DNA from: JAPOXR01 sp965219635
Lineage (GTDB): Bacteria > Pseudomonadota > Alphaproteobacteria > Rhodobacterales > Rhodobacteraceae
Assembly (NCBI GenBank): GCA_965219635.1
Contig: OZ244783.1
Coordinates: 930,001-994,000, forward strand
Length of the DNA stretch: 64,000 nt
Direction: 5' to 3'
Part shown: positions 33,249-42,266 of the stretch, in pieces
Numbering within the stretch: the stretch's first letter is position 1
Layout: the number at the start of each line of letters is the position of its first letter
Translations under genes and position numbers: made by a program
The notes under the pieces: model-generated
Seen by the model: only the letters and a program-made list of their open reading frames with translations
Database searches by the model: none
Told to the model about the DNA's origin: nothing

Positions 33249-36050
33249 ATGAGCAAGAATTCCGTTTTTTGTAGAACTGGATCGGGCCGATCGACGACAA
33301 CAGGCATCTTCGCCTTGGTTCCGTCCACCCGTTCCCTTAGGTGGGCTGCTCGGCAACTGAATTCTGCTCTCGCACGGGCGATATTCATGTCTAGCCCCTC
33401 CCAGCTTGTGACTGTTGAGGGCCCGAGAGAATTGGACGGTGGTTCGCCTGCCGAAACAAGAACCGCAGGCCGGATCACCCAGTACATCTCCAGTACAGGC
33501 CTGGGTTTGCTGTTTGGTATGGCAGTGATGTTTGGAAGCGCGCAGGCTACTGGTGCAAACACCCTGACTTTCACCTACAATGACGATGGATCCGTAACCA
33601 CGATAACCTCGACTGGCAGTCTGGATTTTGGAGACCTCACACAAGGTACTCCCAGCGACTACACTGGTAACGATGAATTGGTGATCAATGACGATGTTTT
33701 TGGGACAACTGTTGCCTTAATCACCAATTCTCAGCTTACTGCAACTGCGCGTTACCAATTTAGTTCCGGCTCGGTTGACGGCGACTCCAGTTACGACGGA
33801 GTAGGACGAGCCGACCGCCTACCATCATACGCGTCCAACTTTTACTTTGCGGTTTACAGCAATGGTGGGGTTAGAGTAAGTACAGCTCACATCACTGGCT
33901 CAGAATTCAGTGTCGCAAATGAGACGGCCACGTTTACCGGCACGATGTCTGACAAATTGAACGACAACAACTTTTACACTGAATATACACTCGGTGATCA
34001 GAAGATCATTTTCCAGACAAAGCCACTGGAAAAGCCGGCGGGATTGACTGCAACCCCCGGTGATGGCCAAGTCGAATTGAGTTGGACGAACCCGGTCAAC
34101 AGTTCAATCGACAAGTACCAATACCAGCTGAAGGAAGCGGGCGGCAATTACGGGGCCTGGGAAGATATGGATCCCAGCAATGCGTACACCGTCAGCTACA
34201 CGGTCGACGGGCTCACCAACGGTCTGCAATATTCCATCAGGATCCGCGCCGTGAAGGACGACGGAGTCAACGAAACATCAGATGAAATCAATACGGCGCT
34301 GGCAACAGATGGGGCTCCAGAAGCTGCGGAACTGAAGGCAGTTTCAACCGAAGAGGCCGGCCAGGTAGCCCTTACTTGGACGCTTGCCGACGACTCCAGC
34401 ATCACCGAGTGGCAATACCAGCAGCGCGAGGGCGACGCAGCATTTGGCGACAATTGGCGCAATATTGAAGGCAGCAATGCGGCGACGCGCAGTCTTACAA
34501 TTGACGACCTGTCCGGTGAGTCCGCCTATGGTTTCCGTGTCCGTGCGGTTAACGCCACGGGCAATGGATTGGCATCCAGTATTGTGACGGTCACTCCCAA
34601 AGCCCCCGAACCGGTGGAGCCAGTGGAACCGCCTGAGCCGACAGGCCCCACAGTTGAGATGGAGAAGCAGGTATTGACGCAGTCGCTGGCGTCAGAAGGG
34701 CAGGCTGCGCTTGCGGGAGTAACAAACGTCATCGACCGGCGTCTGCAATCAACACCGGGAACAAACGACTTGGTGCTGGGCGGACAGACGGTAGACGCTA
34801 CCGGATCGTCAATGAACCCGGCAACCGGCCAGAAAACAGACGACTGGTGGTCCGGCAACAATACGACAGTGTCCTTCAACCGGCCTGTCGAAGATTCCGA
34901 ATTGTTGGACGGTAGTGCCTTCACGCTGTCGTTGAGTGAAGAGGAAGGAAGCAATCAGGGCTGGACCATTTGGGGCCGTGGTGACTTGCAGCGTTTCGAA
35001 GGGAAATCCGGTGAAGACAGCTGGGACGGCTCTGTCAAATCAGCGGTGCTGGGCTTCGACACCCGGACGAACGGAAACATGCTTGCCGGTTTGGCGGTGT
35101 CGAACAGCCGTGGTAAGACTGACCTTGTCACGCAAGAAGTTGGCAGCCGTGTTGAAACCTCGCTGACAGCCGCTTGGCCATACATGCAGATGGTCATGCC
35201 AAACGGTACTGGAACGGTTCGGGTCGTGCTGGGCATCGGCAGCGGTGATGCCTCTCATCATTCAGAGGATGGCGATGTCGAGAGGGCCGGACTGTCCATG
35301 ACGGCCGCATCTGTCGGCGCCCGCTGGGCTGTGGCGCAGCAGGGGCAGGTGACGCTCTCGGTTCCGGTCAAGGCGGAAGTAGTTCAACTGAAGACCGATG
35401 GAGCCGGGACAACGGCGATCAGTGGTCTTTCGATCAAGAGTTGGCGCGCGAGCGGCGGTCTGGAAGCTGCTCATTCCGGGGTTTCGCTGGACTCCAGTTG
35501 GGTTCTGACGCCACGTGGTTCAGTGTCGATCCGCTGGGATAGTGGCGACGGGTTGACTGGCAAGGGCATTGAAGTCGGCGGCGGTTTCGGCCTGCATGCG
35601 CCGGACTCCCGTGTAAGCCTGAATGCCAGTGGGCGTTGGCTGGCGACACACTCAGATAGCAATCAGAAGGAGTGGGGAGTCAGTCTCGGTTTGCAGATTG
35701 CCCCGGAAGCCGGAGGCCGCGGCTGGTCAGCCTCGCTGCGCCAGGAATGGGGATTGCAGCAGGAAGGCGCCCTGTCTGATGACACACTGTTTGAGAGTGG
35801 CAGTGGCGGATCAGCATCGGCGCTTGGATCTCTGGCAGCGCGTGCCGGTTACGGTTTCGGGTTGATGGAAGGCCTGATGACGCTCTCTGCCGATGCACGG
35901 CTGGCGACGGGCGATGAAGAAGTGCCGCACTATGGAGCCGGTATGGAATTTGCGTTGCCGGGCGGCCTTTCTGCCTCACTGAGGGGCGAACATGTTGACG
36001 CCATCGACCCCGATACCCGCATTGGAGCAGGCTTGAGCTTGCGCTTCTGA
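33249..36050 (+). CDS. Autotransporter-like surface protein with two fibronectin-III domains (paralogue 2)
   Basis: This is a 933-residue paralogue of the preceding protein. An extended N-terminal region leads into a hydrophobic signal segment (GLGLLFGMAVMFGSAQATGA), then a passenger opening NTLTFTYNDDGS. Two fibronectin-III domains follow (PAGLTATPGDGQVELSWT; AAELKAVSTEEAGQVALTWT), then a proline-rich hinge (PEPVEPVEPPEPTGP) that the first copy lacks. The C-terminal barrel ends IGAGLSLRF and is very similar to copy 1, whereas the passengers are much more diverged. I keep the ATG at 33249; an internal ATG at 33387 is an alternative. The pattern (conserved barrel, variable passenger) suits a surface-exposed protein under diversifying selection. 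Ligand unknown. Confidence 0.77.
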   Translation: MSKNSVFCRTGSGRSTTTGIFALVPSTRSLRWAARQLNSALARAIFMSSPSQLVTVEGPRELDGGSPAETRTAGRITQYISSTGLGLLFGMAVMFGSAQATGANTLTFTYNDDGSVTTITSTGSLDFGDLTQGTPSDYTGNDELVINDDVFGTTVALITNSQLTATARYQFSSGSVDGDSSYDGVGRADRLPSYASNFYFAVYSNGGVRVSTAHITGSEFSVANETATFTGTMSDKLNDNNFYTEYTLGDQKIIFQTKPLEKPAGLTATPGDGQVELSWTNPVNSSIDKYQYQLKEAGGNYGAWEDMDPSNAYTVSYTVDGLTNGLQYSIRIRAVKDDGVNETSDEINTALATDGAPEAAELKAVSTEEAGQVALTWTLADDSSITEWQYQQREGDAAFGDNWRNIEGSNAATRSLTIDDLSGESAYGFRVRAVNATGNGLASSIVTVTPKAPEPVEPVEPPEPTGPTVEMEKQVLTQSLASEGQAALAGVTNVIDRRLQSTPGTNDLVLGGQTVDATGSSMNPATGQKTDDWWSGNNTTVSFNRPVEDSELLDGSAFTLSLSEEEGSNQGWTIWGRGDLQRFEGKSGEDSWDGSVKSAVLGFDTRTNGNMLAGLAVSNSRGKTDLVTQEVGSRVETSLTAAWPYMQMVMPNGTGTVRVVLGIGSGDASHHSEDGDVERAGLSMTAASVGARWAVAQQGQVTLSVPVKAEVVQLKTDGAGTTAISGLSIKSWRASGGLEAAHSGVSLDSSWVLTPRGSVSIRWDSGDGLTGKGIEVGGGFGLHAPDSRVSLNASGRWLATHSDSNQKEWGVSLGLQIAPEAGGRGWSASLRQEWGLQQEGALSDDTLFESGSGGSASALGSLAARAGYGFGLMEGLMTLSADARLATGDEEVPHYGAGMEFALPGGLSASLRGEHVDAIDPDTRIGAGLSLRF

Positions 36051-36066
36051 CGACAATGCGTGACCG
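34656..36066 (+). repeat. Long imperfect direct repeat, copy 2 (beta-barrel region)
   Basis: This is the second copy of the 1.4-kb repeat at 31230-32650. Similarity runs through the stop codon into CTTCTGACGACAATGCGT, so the duplication unit included some 3' flank. Confidence 0.7.
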
Positions 36067-36103
36067 GAAAGAGTTCAAGTCGCACGCGGCTTGAACTCTG
36101 GTC
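36062..36103 (+). terminator. Strong hairpin after surface-protein paralogue 2
   Basis: AGAGTTCAAG (36070-36079) and CTTGAACTCT (36090-36099) form a perfect ten-base stem with a ten-base loop, and GACC/GGTC at the outer edge extends it with a one-sided bulge. It lies 20 bases after the stop codon, the expected place of a terminator. No T-run follows, so termination may be inefficient or protein-assisted. Confidence 0.6.
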
Positions 36104-36228
36104 AGCCCGAATTCAGGCCGAATTTACTGTCCGCTTGCAATTTCAAACCCCGCATTCTCGCGGATGGTCAGCCAAATCGCTGATGGATTGCCTCGCCGTA
36201 CCCTCAAACGCCGTGCAAGTCTGATCTG

Positions 36229-39069
36229 CTAACGGCTCATGGCATGTTCCGATCCCTTTTCGATGGCATCAAGGAGCTTTTGTTTCAATGACTCGCGTCG
36301 CGAATTTGAATGAAGCTTGAGGCCCGCAATATCCTTCACATAGAAGACATCGACCGCCTGAACCCCGTAGGTTGCAATCACTGTACTGGCGATCTGCACA
36401 TTCGCCCGGTAGAGCGTGTAGGCTAGGTCATGCAGCAGTCCCGGGCGGTCTCTGGTGTCCACTTCAATGATAGTATGGATATCGGAGCCTTCATTGTCGA
36501 ATGTGATCTCGGTCGGGACCTTGACATCTTGTTCACGGCGTCCGCCGGGCATGGTGTGCATCTCCCTGTCGCGCCTGCGCAGAGCCTTTCCGGTGTTGAT
36601 CTCACCCTTCATCGCCTTGTCCATATTGGCCATCAGGCGCCTAACCCGTGACTTCTCGTATGGCCGGCCACGCTGGTCCTGAACCCAGAATACAGCAGTT
36701 CCGTAGCCATCCGTACTGGTAAAGGACTTGGCTTCGACCACATTGGCTGAGCTCAATGCCAGTGTGCCTGCAATCCTGACAAACATCCCCGGGTGATCAA
36801 CCATGGCAAAACAGATGCGCGTGGCGTCCCGGCTTTCATCAAGCATCACATCCTTGCGTATTTCGTCGTCACGGATGCCTTCCAGGAGTCCGGCAAACAC
36901 CACATGGGCATCGGTAGATAAACCCTGCCAATAGGTTCCGCTGTGCCGGCCGAACTCGGCCTCTACTTTCTGCTCGGTCCACTGGTCCATGGCGGTCCGG
37001 AATGCGGCCTTGGCCGACTCGGCTGCCACTGGGCCGACGTCGACCAGTCCCTCGGAAAGTGACTGGTGGGTCATTCGGTACAGGTCTCGCAACAGTTGCG
37101 CCTTCCAGTTGGTCCAGATTCCAGGGCCGACGCCGCGGATGTCGCAGACGGTGAGTACGGTCAGGAGCTTCAATCGGGTTCGATTGCCAACCTTAAGGGC
37201 AAAGTCGCGTACAGTCTTGGGGTCCGAAATATCTCGTTTCTGGCAGGTGTCGGACATCAGGAGATGATTGGCCACGAGCCACACCACAGTTTCAGCGTCG
37301 TGTTCGTCCAGTCCGAGCCGGGGAAGAAGTTGCGCTGCGATTTCCGCACCTGCCTCCGAATGGTCTCTTCCGGATCCCTTGCCGATGTCATGGAGGAGCA
37401 GTGCCACATACAGCACGGTTCGATTGACGCCGGATTCCAGAATCTTGGACGCAACCGGCAACTCCTCCCGGTACTCGCCACGTTCAATTTGGGAGAGGGT
37501 GAGGATGCATTGAATGGTGTGTTCGTCGACGGTGTAATGGTGGTAGCCACCCGGCTGCATCATCGCCACAATTCTGCGGAATTCCGGCACGAACATGCCG
37601 AGCACCCCGAGTTCGTTCATTCGCCTCAGGGCGCGTTCGGGATTTCCGCGTTCTACCAGCAAGTCGAGGAATATCCGGTTGGCCTCTGGATTGTTCCTGA
37701 GCGCGTCATCGATCATGTGCAGGTTGGAGGCCACCAGCCGCATGGCATCCGGATGCAGCAACAGGCCGGTCTGCAGCCCTTCGTCGAAGAGACGAAGAAT
37801 ATTGAGAGGATCCTTGAGAAAGCTGTTTTCGTCCGCGATGGCCAGCCGGCTGTGCACTTGCTTGTACTCCGGTCCGACGCGGGTTCCGAATTGCAGCCCA
37901 CGGTTGCGGAGAAAACTCAATACACGGGGTTGACGCTTGACGTGCTGTGCCTCGAGCGCCGTCAGGAATATCCGGGTCAGTTCTCCGACAACCGTCGCAT
38001 GCAGAAAATAGTCCTGCATGAAGACTTCCACAGCCTGCCGTTCCGGCTGGTCGGTATAACCAAGGACACTTGCGACCTCGGACTGGACATCAAAATGCAG
38101 CTTGTCCTGCGCTTTGCCGGCAGTCATGTGCAACACGCACCGTACCGACCACAGAAAGGACTCTGCGCTTAGGAATTTCTCGTACTCCTCTATGCTGAAG
38201 ACACCCAGATTGACCAATTCGGCGGGGTCGTCGACCCGGTGCAGATACTTGACGATCCAGAACAGCGTCTGCAGGTCGCGCAGTCCCCCTTTGCCCTCCT
38301 TGACATTCGGTTCAAGCACGTAGCGGTTTCCGCTCTGGCGCTCGTTACGGGTCTCGCGTTCGGCCAGCTTGGCCTCCACGAATTCGGCACCAGTGCCCTT
38401 GAACAGCTCGTTCCAGAGTCGTTCATGCAGTTCGATTGCAAGATTGCGGTCGCCGAATACGAGGCGATGCTCAAGCAGTGCAGTTCGGATTGTGAAGTCC
38501 TCTTTGCCGAGCTTTACGCAATCCCGGGAGTTACGGCAGGAGTGGCCTACCTTCAGCTTCATGTCCCACAGGATATAGAGAGTGGTTTCAATGACTTCTT
38601 CAATCGCGGGTGTGATCCGGTCCTCGACAAGGAAGAGCAGATCCACGTCCGAGTGTGCGGCCATCTCGGCTCTTCCATAGCCACCGACCGCAGCCACCGA
38701 GAACAACTCGCCTGCCTTGCCGTTTGAGCTCAGCGGACCGGTCGCCAACTTCAGGACAGACCGAACGATTGCGTCGGTCAGATAGGCATAAGTCCGCACG
38801 ATCTTGAGAGCTGCAAACGGGTTGACCGGAAAATTCTGGCGGCAGGACTCTTCGATGCGCTCCATGCCCTTGTTTCGGCGGGTCTTGAGTTCCTCCAGCG
38901 CGCGCGACCTGATCTCGGAAGCATCCAGTTTCTGTTCAACCAGATCCCGGACAAACTCATCCATTGCGGGTTCATCAAACACTTGCTGACTCGAGAGCAT
39001 GAGCCCATCGAGTGGCTGTGGGCTGAGGCGCTCGGCTGTTGATCGTGCTGCGGCTGTGGTCCGGGTCAT
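36229..39069 (-). CDS. glnD: Bifunctional uridylyltransferase/uridylyl-removing enzyme GlnD
   Basis: This is a 946-residue GlnD, the glutamine sensor that adds or removes UMP on PII proteins. The nucleotidyltransferase motif is at residues 129-143 (GGYGRAEM, then SDVD), a central HD domain shows LLLHDIGKGSGRDHSEAGAEI, and two C-terminal ACT domains follow (AMVDHPGMFVRIAGTLA and EVDTRDRPGLLHDLAYTL). The length is typical for alphaproteobacteria. It is transcribed divergently from the purine-ureide operon, so a nitrogen-control gene sits directly beside nitrogen-scavenging genes, although glnD itself is usually constitutive. Confidence 0.96.
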   Translation of the reverse strand: MTRTTAAARSTAERLSPQPLDGLMLSSQQVFDEPAMDEFVRDLVEQKLDASEIRSRALEELKTRRNKGMERIEESCRQNFPVNPFAALKIVRTYAYLTDAIVRSVLKLATGPLSSNGKAGELFSVAAVGGYGRAEMAAHSDVDLLFLVEDRITPAIEEVIETTLYILWDMKLKVGHSCRNSRDCVKLGKEDFTIRTALLEHRLVFGDRNLAIELHERLWNELFKGTGAEFVEAKLAERETRNERQSGNRYVLEPNVKEGKGGLRDLQTLFWIVKYLHRVDDPAELVNLGVFSIEEYEKFLSAESFLWSVRCVLHMTAGKAQDKLHFDVQSEVASVLGYTDQPERQAVEVFMQDYFLHATVVGELTRIFLTALEAQHVKRQPRVLSFLRNRGLQFGTRVGPEYKQVHSRLAIADENSFLKDPLNILRLFDEGLQTGLLLHPDAMRLVASNLHMIDDALRNNPEANRIFLDLLVERGNPERALRRMNELGVLGMFVPEFRRIVAMMQPGGYHHYTVDEHTIQCILTLSQIERGEYREELPVASKILESGVNRTVLYVALLLHDIGKGSGRDHSEAGAEIAAQLLPRLGLDEHDAETVVWLVANHLLMSDTCQKRDISDPKTVRDFALKVGNRTRLKLLTVLTVCDIRGVGPGIWTNWKAQLLRDLYRMTHQSLSEGLVDVGPVAAESAKAAFRTAMDQWTEQKVEAEFGRHSGTYWQGLSTDAHVVFAGLLEGIRDDEIRKDVMLDESRDATRICFAMVDHPGMFVRIAGTLALSSANVVEAKSFTSTDGYGTAVFWVQDQRGRPYEKSRVRRLMANMDKAMKGEINTGKALRRRDREMHTMPGGRREQDVKVPTEITFDNEGSDIHTIIEVDTRDRPGLLHDLAYTLYRANVQIASTVIATYGVQAVDVFYVKDIAGLKLHSNSRRESLKQKLLDAIEKGSEHAMSR

Positions 39070-39284
39070 TCGGCTCTCTTCGCATAAGGGCGCAAGTACC
39101 CACGTAGACGGGCCTTGCTGTCCAGGTCTGGGTCTTGCAATTGTGCCTGACCCGAAGCTTGTACTTCCGGTGCAAATGAATCAAGGAATTCCTTGGGTCC
39201 GGCGGCCAACCTCAGTCTTTGCAACGGGTTTTGTGTCCACTAGAGTCAGTAGGCAGGCAAGCCTCGCATGTATGGAGTATGGAA

Positions 39285-40718
39285 ATGACCCCTCCGAATT
39301 ATCCCCGCGACATGCACGGATACGGCCGCTCGGTTCCCGATGTGGCATGGCCGGGCAGTGCCAGCGTAGCGGTTCAGGTGGTGGTGAACTACGAGGAAGG
39401 TGGAGAGAATTGCATTCTTCACGGGGACGGCGCTTCCGAAGCCTTTCTCTCGGAAATTGTCGGCGCTGAACCCTGGCCCGGCCGACGCCACTGGAACATG
39501 GAATCCATCTATGAGTATGGCGCGCGGGCGGGGTTCTGGCGTCTGCACCGTATCCTTGGCGAGTTCGATGTTCCTGCAACTGTGTTTGGTGTTGCGACTG
39601 CACTTGCGCGTTCTCCTGCACAGGTTGCCGCCATGCAAGAAGCCAATTGGGAGATCGCAAGCCACGGCCTCAAATGGATCGAGTACGGTTCCATGCCTGT
39701 TGAAGAGGAAAAGGCCCAGATGCTGGAGGCAATCGAACTACATCGCACGGTCACCGGCGAACGCCCAATGGGTTGGTACACTGGAAGATGTTCGCTCAAC
39801 ACTGTTGCGTTGACAGCCGAGGTGGGCGGTTTTGAGTATGTTGCCGACTCATATGCCGACGACTTGCCCTACTGGTTCCAGAGTGCTCGGGGTGGCTGGC
39901 ATCTGATCGTGCCCTATACGCTTGATGCGAATGACATGCGATTTGCCACTGCTCAGGGGTTCAATTCCGGTGACCAGTTCTTTGCTTATCTCAAGGATAC
40001 TATTGATCTGTTGCGATTGGAGGGGCAGGCAGGCAAGCCGAAGATGATGTCGGTTGGGCTGCATTGCCGTCTTGCAGGTCGTCCGGGCCGGGCAATGGCA
40101 CTGCGCCGCTTTCTGGAATATGCGAGGTCGCTGGGCGACATCTGGTTCGCACGGCGGGTTGATATTGCCCGCCACTGGAAGTACCGTCATGGGCCACCTA
40201 CGATCTCCCCAAAGGCCTGGGCCTTGAGCGATGGCGCCAGGTTTGAGCAAGCGTTTGCGGGGACATTTGAACACTCTCCCTGGGTCGCTGAACGCGCTGC
40301 CCGGTTGGAGAAGGGAAGTGCACATGAGACTCCGGAAGGAGCTCACAGCCTCCTGTGCCGGGCGTTCAGGGGTGCAAGCAGGGAACGCCGGATGAGCGTG
40401 GTGATGGCTCATCCCGACCTGGCGGGCAAGCTGGCCTTGCAGAAAAAGTTGACGCGGGAATCCACATCCGAGCAGGCGTCTGCGGGTTTGGACTCGTTGA
40501 CCAAGGAAGAGCACGGTAGATTTCTGGAATTGAACGATGGCTATCGCTCAAGGTTTGGATTCCCGTTCATCATGGCGGTGCCGGGGTACGACAAGCATTC
40601 AATTCTCTCAGAGTTTGAGCGGCGCATCAAGAATCCGCCGGAGGTAGAGTTTGAAGAGGCTTGCCGGCAGGTGGAGAAGATCGCGTGGAACCGTATACGT
40701 GAGATATTCAGTCGGTAG
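39285..40718 (+). CDS. Allantoinase PuuE fused to OHCU decarboxylase UraD
   Basis: This 477-residue protein fuses two steps of ureide metabolism. Residues 1 to about 310 are a PuuE-type allantoinase of the polysaccharide-deacetylase fold (NYPRDMHGYG, VNYEEGGEN, EIASHGLKWIEY, YTGRCSLNT). Residues about 325-477 are a UraD domain that decarboxylates 2-oxo-4-hydroxy-4-carboxy-5-ureidoimidazoline to S-allantoin; its signatures are MAHPDLAG, EQASAGLD and FGFPFIMAVPG. The two domains act consecutively, making allantoin and then opening it to allantoate. I chose the ATG at 39285 because GGAG lies seven bases upstream; an ATG two codons earlier is possible. It is the first gene of a three-gene operon. 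Confidence 0.9.
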   Translation: MTPPNYPRDMHGYGRSVPDVAWPGSASVAVQVVVNYEEGGENCILHGDGASEAFLSEIVGAEPWPGRRHWNMESIYEYGARAGFWRLHRILGEFDVPATVFGVATALARSPAQVAAMQEANWEIASHGLKWIEYGSMPVEEEKAQMLEAIELHRTVTGERPMGWYTGRCSLNTVALTAEVGGFEYVADSYADDLPYWFQSARGGWHLIVPYTLDANDMRFATAQGFNSGDQFFAYLKDTIDLLRLEGQAGKPKMMSVGLHCRLAGRPGRAMALRRFLEYARSLGDIWFARRVDIARHWKYRHGPPTISPKAWALSDGARFEQAFAGTFEHSPWVAERAARLEKGSAHETPEGAHSLLCRAFRGASRERRMSVVMAHPDLAGKLALQKKLTRESTSEQASAGLDSLTKEEHGRFLELNDGYRSRFGFPFIMAVPGYDKHSILSEFERRIKNPPEVEFEEACRQVEKIAWNRIREIFSR

Positions 40719-40728
40719 GAGGGAGCAG

Positions 40729-41568
40729 ATGACTGACCGTTACAGCCGTCCCCCTGGCGGCCTTCCGCCGCAATCGGAATTGCTGACCGGCCGGGCAGCT
40801 TGCACCGAATTTTATACGGTAGTGCCGCGCGGGTGCATGCGGGATATTGTCACCAGCTTCTTGCCTGGTTGGACCCGGACACGGCTTTGGGTTCTGGCGC
40901 GACCATTGACCGGGTTCGCCGAGACCTTTTCCCATTACGTCATGGAAGTTGAGCCTGGAGGCGGCAGTGATCGTCCTGAACCAGACCCTGATGCGGAGTG
41001 TGTGCTGTTCGTGACCCACGGCCGTGCTACCCTGAAGGCGCCAGGGATCAAGGGCCAACTTGGGCCTGGGAGCTACGTGTTCCTTGCGCCGGGAGATCCC
41101 TGGGAGTTTCTGGCAACTGGTGAGACTGCCTGTGTCTTTCACTGGATCAGAAAGTCGCATGTCACGGCGCAAGGAGTTGACTTGCCCCGGTCCTTTGTGA
41201 CGCAGGAACAGGACATTGAACCCGAGGCAATGCCAGATACGGATGGCCGCTGGTCGACGACCCGTTTCGTTGACCCCCGCGATCTGCGCCATGACATGCA
41301 TGTCAATATCGTCAACTTCGAGCCTGGAGCTGTAATCCCATTTGCCGAGACTCATGTCATGGAACATGGGATATACGTACTTGAAGGCAAGGCGGTCTAC
41401 AGGCTGAACCGCGACTGGGTTGAGGTTGAGGCCGGCGACTTCCTGTGGCTGCGGGCATTCTGCCCGCAGGCCTGTTACGCTGGTGGCCCTGGCAAGTTTC
41501 GCTACCTGCTCTACAAGGATGTGAACCGGCATGCGGCACTCTGGGCCGGGGCGAGCCAGATACGATGA
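40729..41568 (+). CDS. allE: (S)-ureidoglycine aminohydrolase (bicupin)
   Basis: This 279-residue bicupin matches the ureidoglycine aminohydrolase family, which releases ammonia from (S)-ureidoglycine to give (S)-ureidoglycolate. The second cupin carries the manganese-binding pattern ETHVMEHGIYVLEGKAVY and later AFCPQACYAGGPGKFRYLLYKDVNRH. The ATG at 40729 has GGAGGG about six bases upstream and is ten bases after the PuuE-UraD stop. The stop overlaps the allA start. Its neighbours supply its substrate precursor and consume its product. The allantoate amidohydrolase that would link it to PuuE is not in the window. Confidence 0.88.
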   Translation: MTDRYSRPPGGLPPQSELLTGRAACTEFYTVVPRGCMRDIVTSFLPGWTRTRLWVLARPLTGFAETFSHYVMEVEPGGGSDRPEPDPDAECVLFVTHGRATLKAPGIKGQLGPGSYVFLAPGDPWEFLATGETACVFHWIRKSHVTAQGVDLPRSFVTQEQDIEPEAMPDTDGRWSTTRFVDPRDLRHDMHVNIVNFEPGAVIPFAETHVMEHGIYVLEGKAVYRLNRDWVEVEAGDFLWLRAFCPQACYAGGPGKFRYLLYKDVNRHAALWAGASQIR

Positions 41569-42068
41569 TTGGGCAATTGGGCACAATTCCAATTGAACCA
41601 ATTGGCGCATTTGACCTGGAAGGGCTTTGCGACATCGTGGAGATTGGCGGCCACGCCGGCAAGACCATCAATGAGGGCCGGTGCTGGCGGTATTCTGATC
41701 TTGCCAAGCTTGATTTTGGTGCCAGTGGACGATGCGGTATCAGCCTCTTCAAGGCGGAATTGAGAACATTGCCGCTCCGCCTCGACCTGATGGAGCGGCA
41801 TCCTTTTGGTTCTCAGGCATTTGTCCCGATGGACCGTGCAAGCCTGTTGGTGGTTGTCAGTGCTGATGACGGTGGCAGGCCCGGACAGCCAAAGGCGTTT
41901 GTTGCCGGACCGGATCAGGCCGTCAATATCCACCGCAACGTCTGGCACGGGGTGCTTACACCGCTCTCGGGATCCGGACTCTTCGCTGTGTTCGACTGGA
42001 TCGGGGAAGACCCCAACCTGGAAATCCATACATTCGACCAACCATTTGAGATCCGCCCGGCGGAGTGA
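41565..42068 (+). CDS. allA: Ureidoglycolate lyase AllA
   Basis: This is a 167-residue AllA, which splits (S)-ureidoglycolate into glyoxylate and urea. Recognisable blocks are the N-terminal CDIVEIGG...TINEGRCWRY region, FKAELRTLPLRLDLMERHPFGSQAFVPM (read in parts as ERHPFGSQAFVP) and the late NIHRNVWHGVLTPL. The length is standard. The ATG overlaps the preceding stop by four bases. It ends the operon, and the next gene, on the other strand, is 198 bases away. Confidence 0.92.
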   Translation: MIGQLGTIPIEPIGAFDLEGLCDIVEIGGHAGKTINEGRCWRYSDLAKLDFGASGRCGISLFKAELRTLPLRLDLMERHPFGSQAFVPMDRASLLVVVSADDGGRPGQPKAFVAGPDQAVNIHRNVWHGVLTPLSGSGLFAVFDWIGEDPNLEIHTFDQPFEIRPAE

Positions 42069-42266
42069 CGGATTGCCGTCGTTGGCAGACGGGTTTGGCT
42101 TGATTCAAAGAAGTGGCAGCCCGGAAGAACGATGAAATCCGCCTGCCGGTTCGGCCTTCAAGCAACAGCGCCGGTATCGCCCGTCATGTTCCGGGCAGTC
42201 GCTCCAAACTGTTGCTCCAGTGGGCCTTCCTGAGCCGACCCACCAGATGACGGTGGAGGCAAAACG

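Noticed and set aside
37066..38172. Plus-strand open frame of about 368 codons opposite glnD
   Set aside because: It mirrors the strongly conserved GlnD coding sequence and has no motif or start site.
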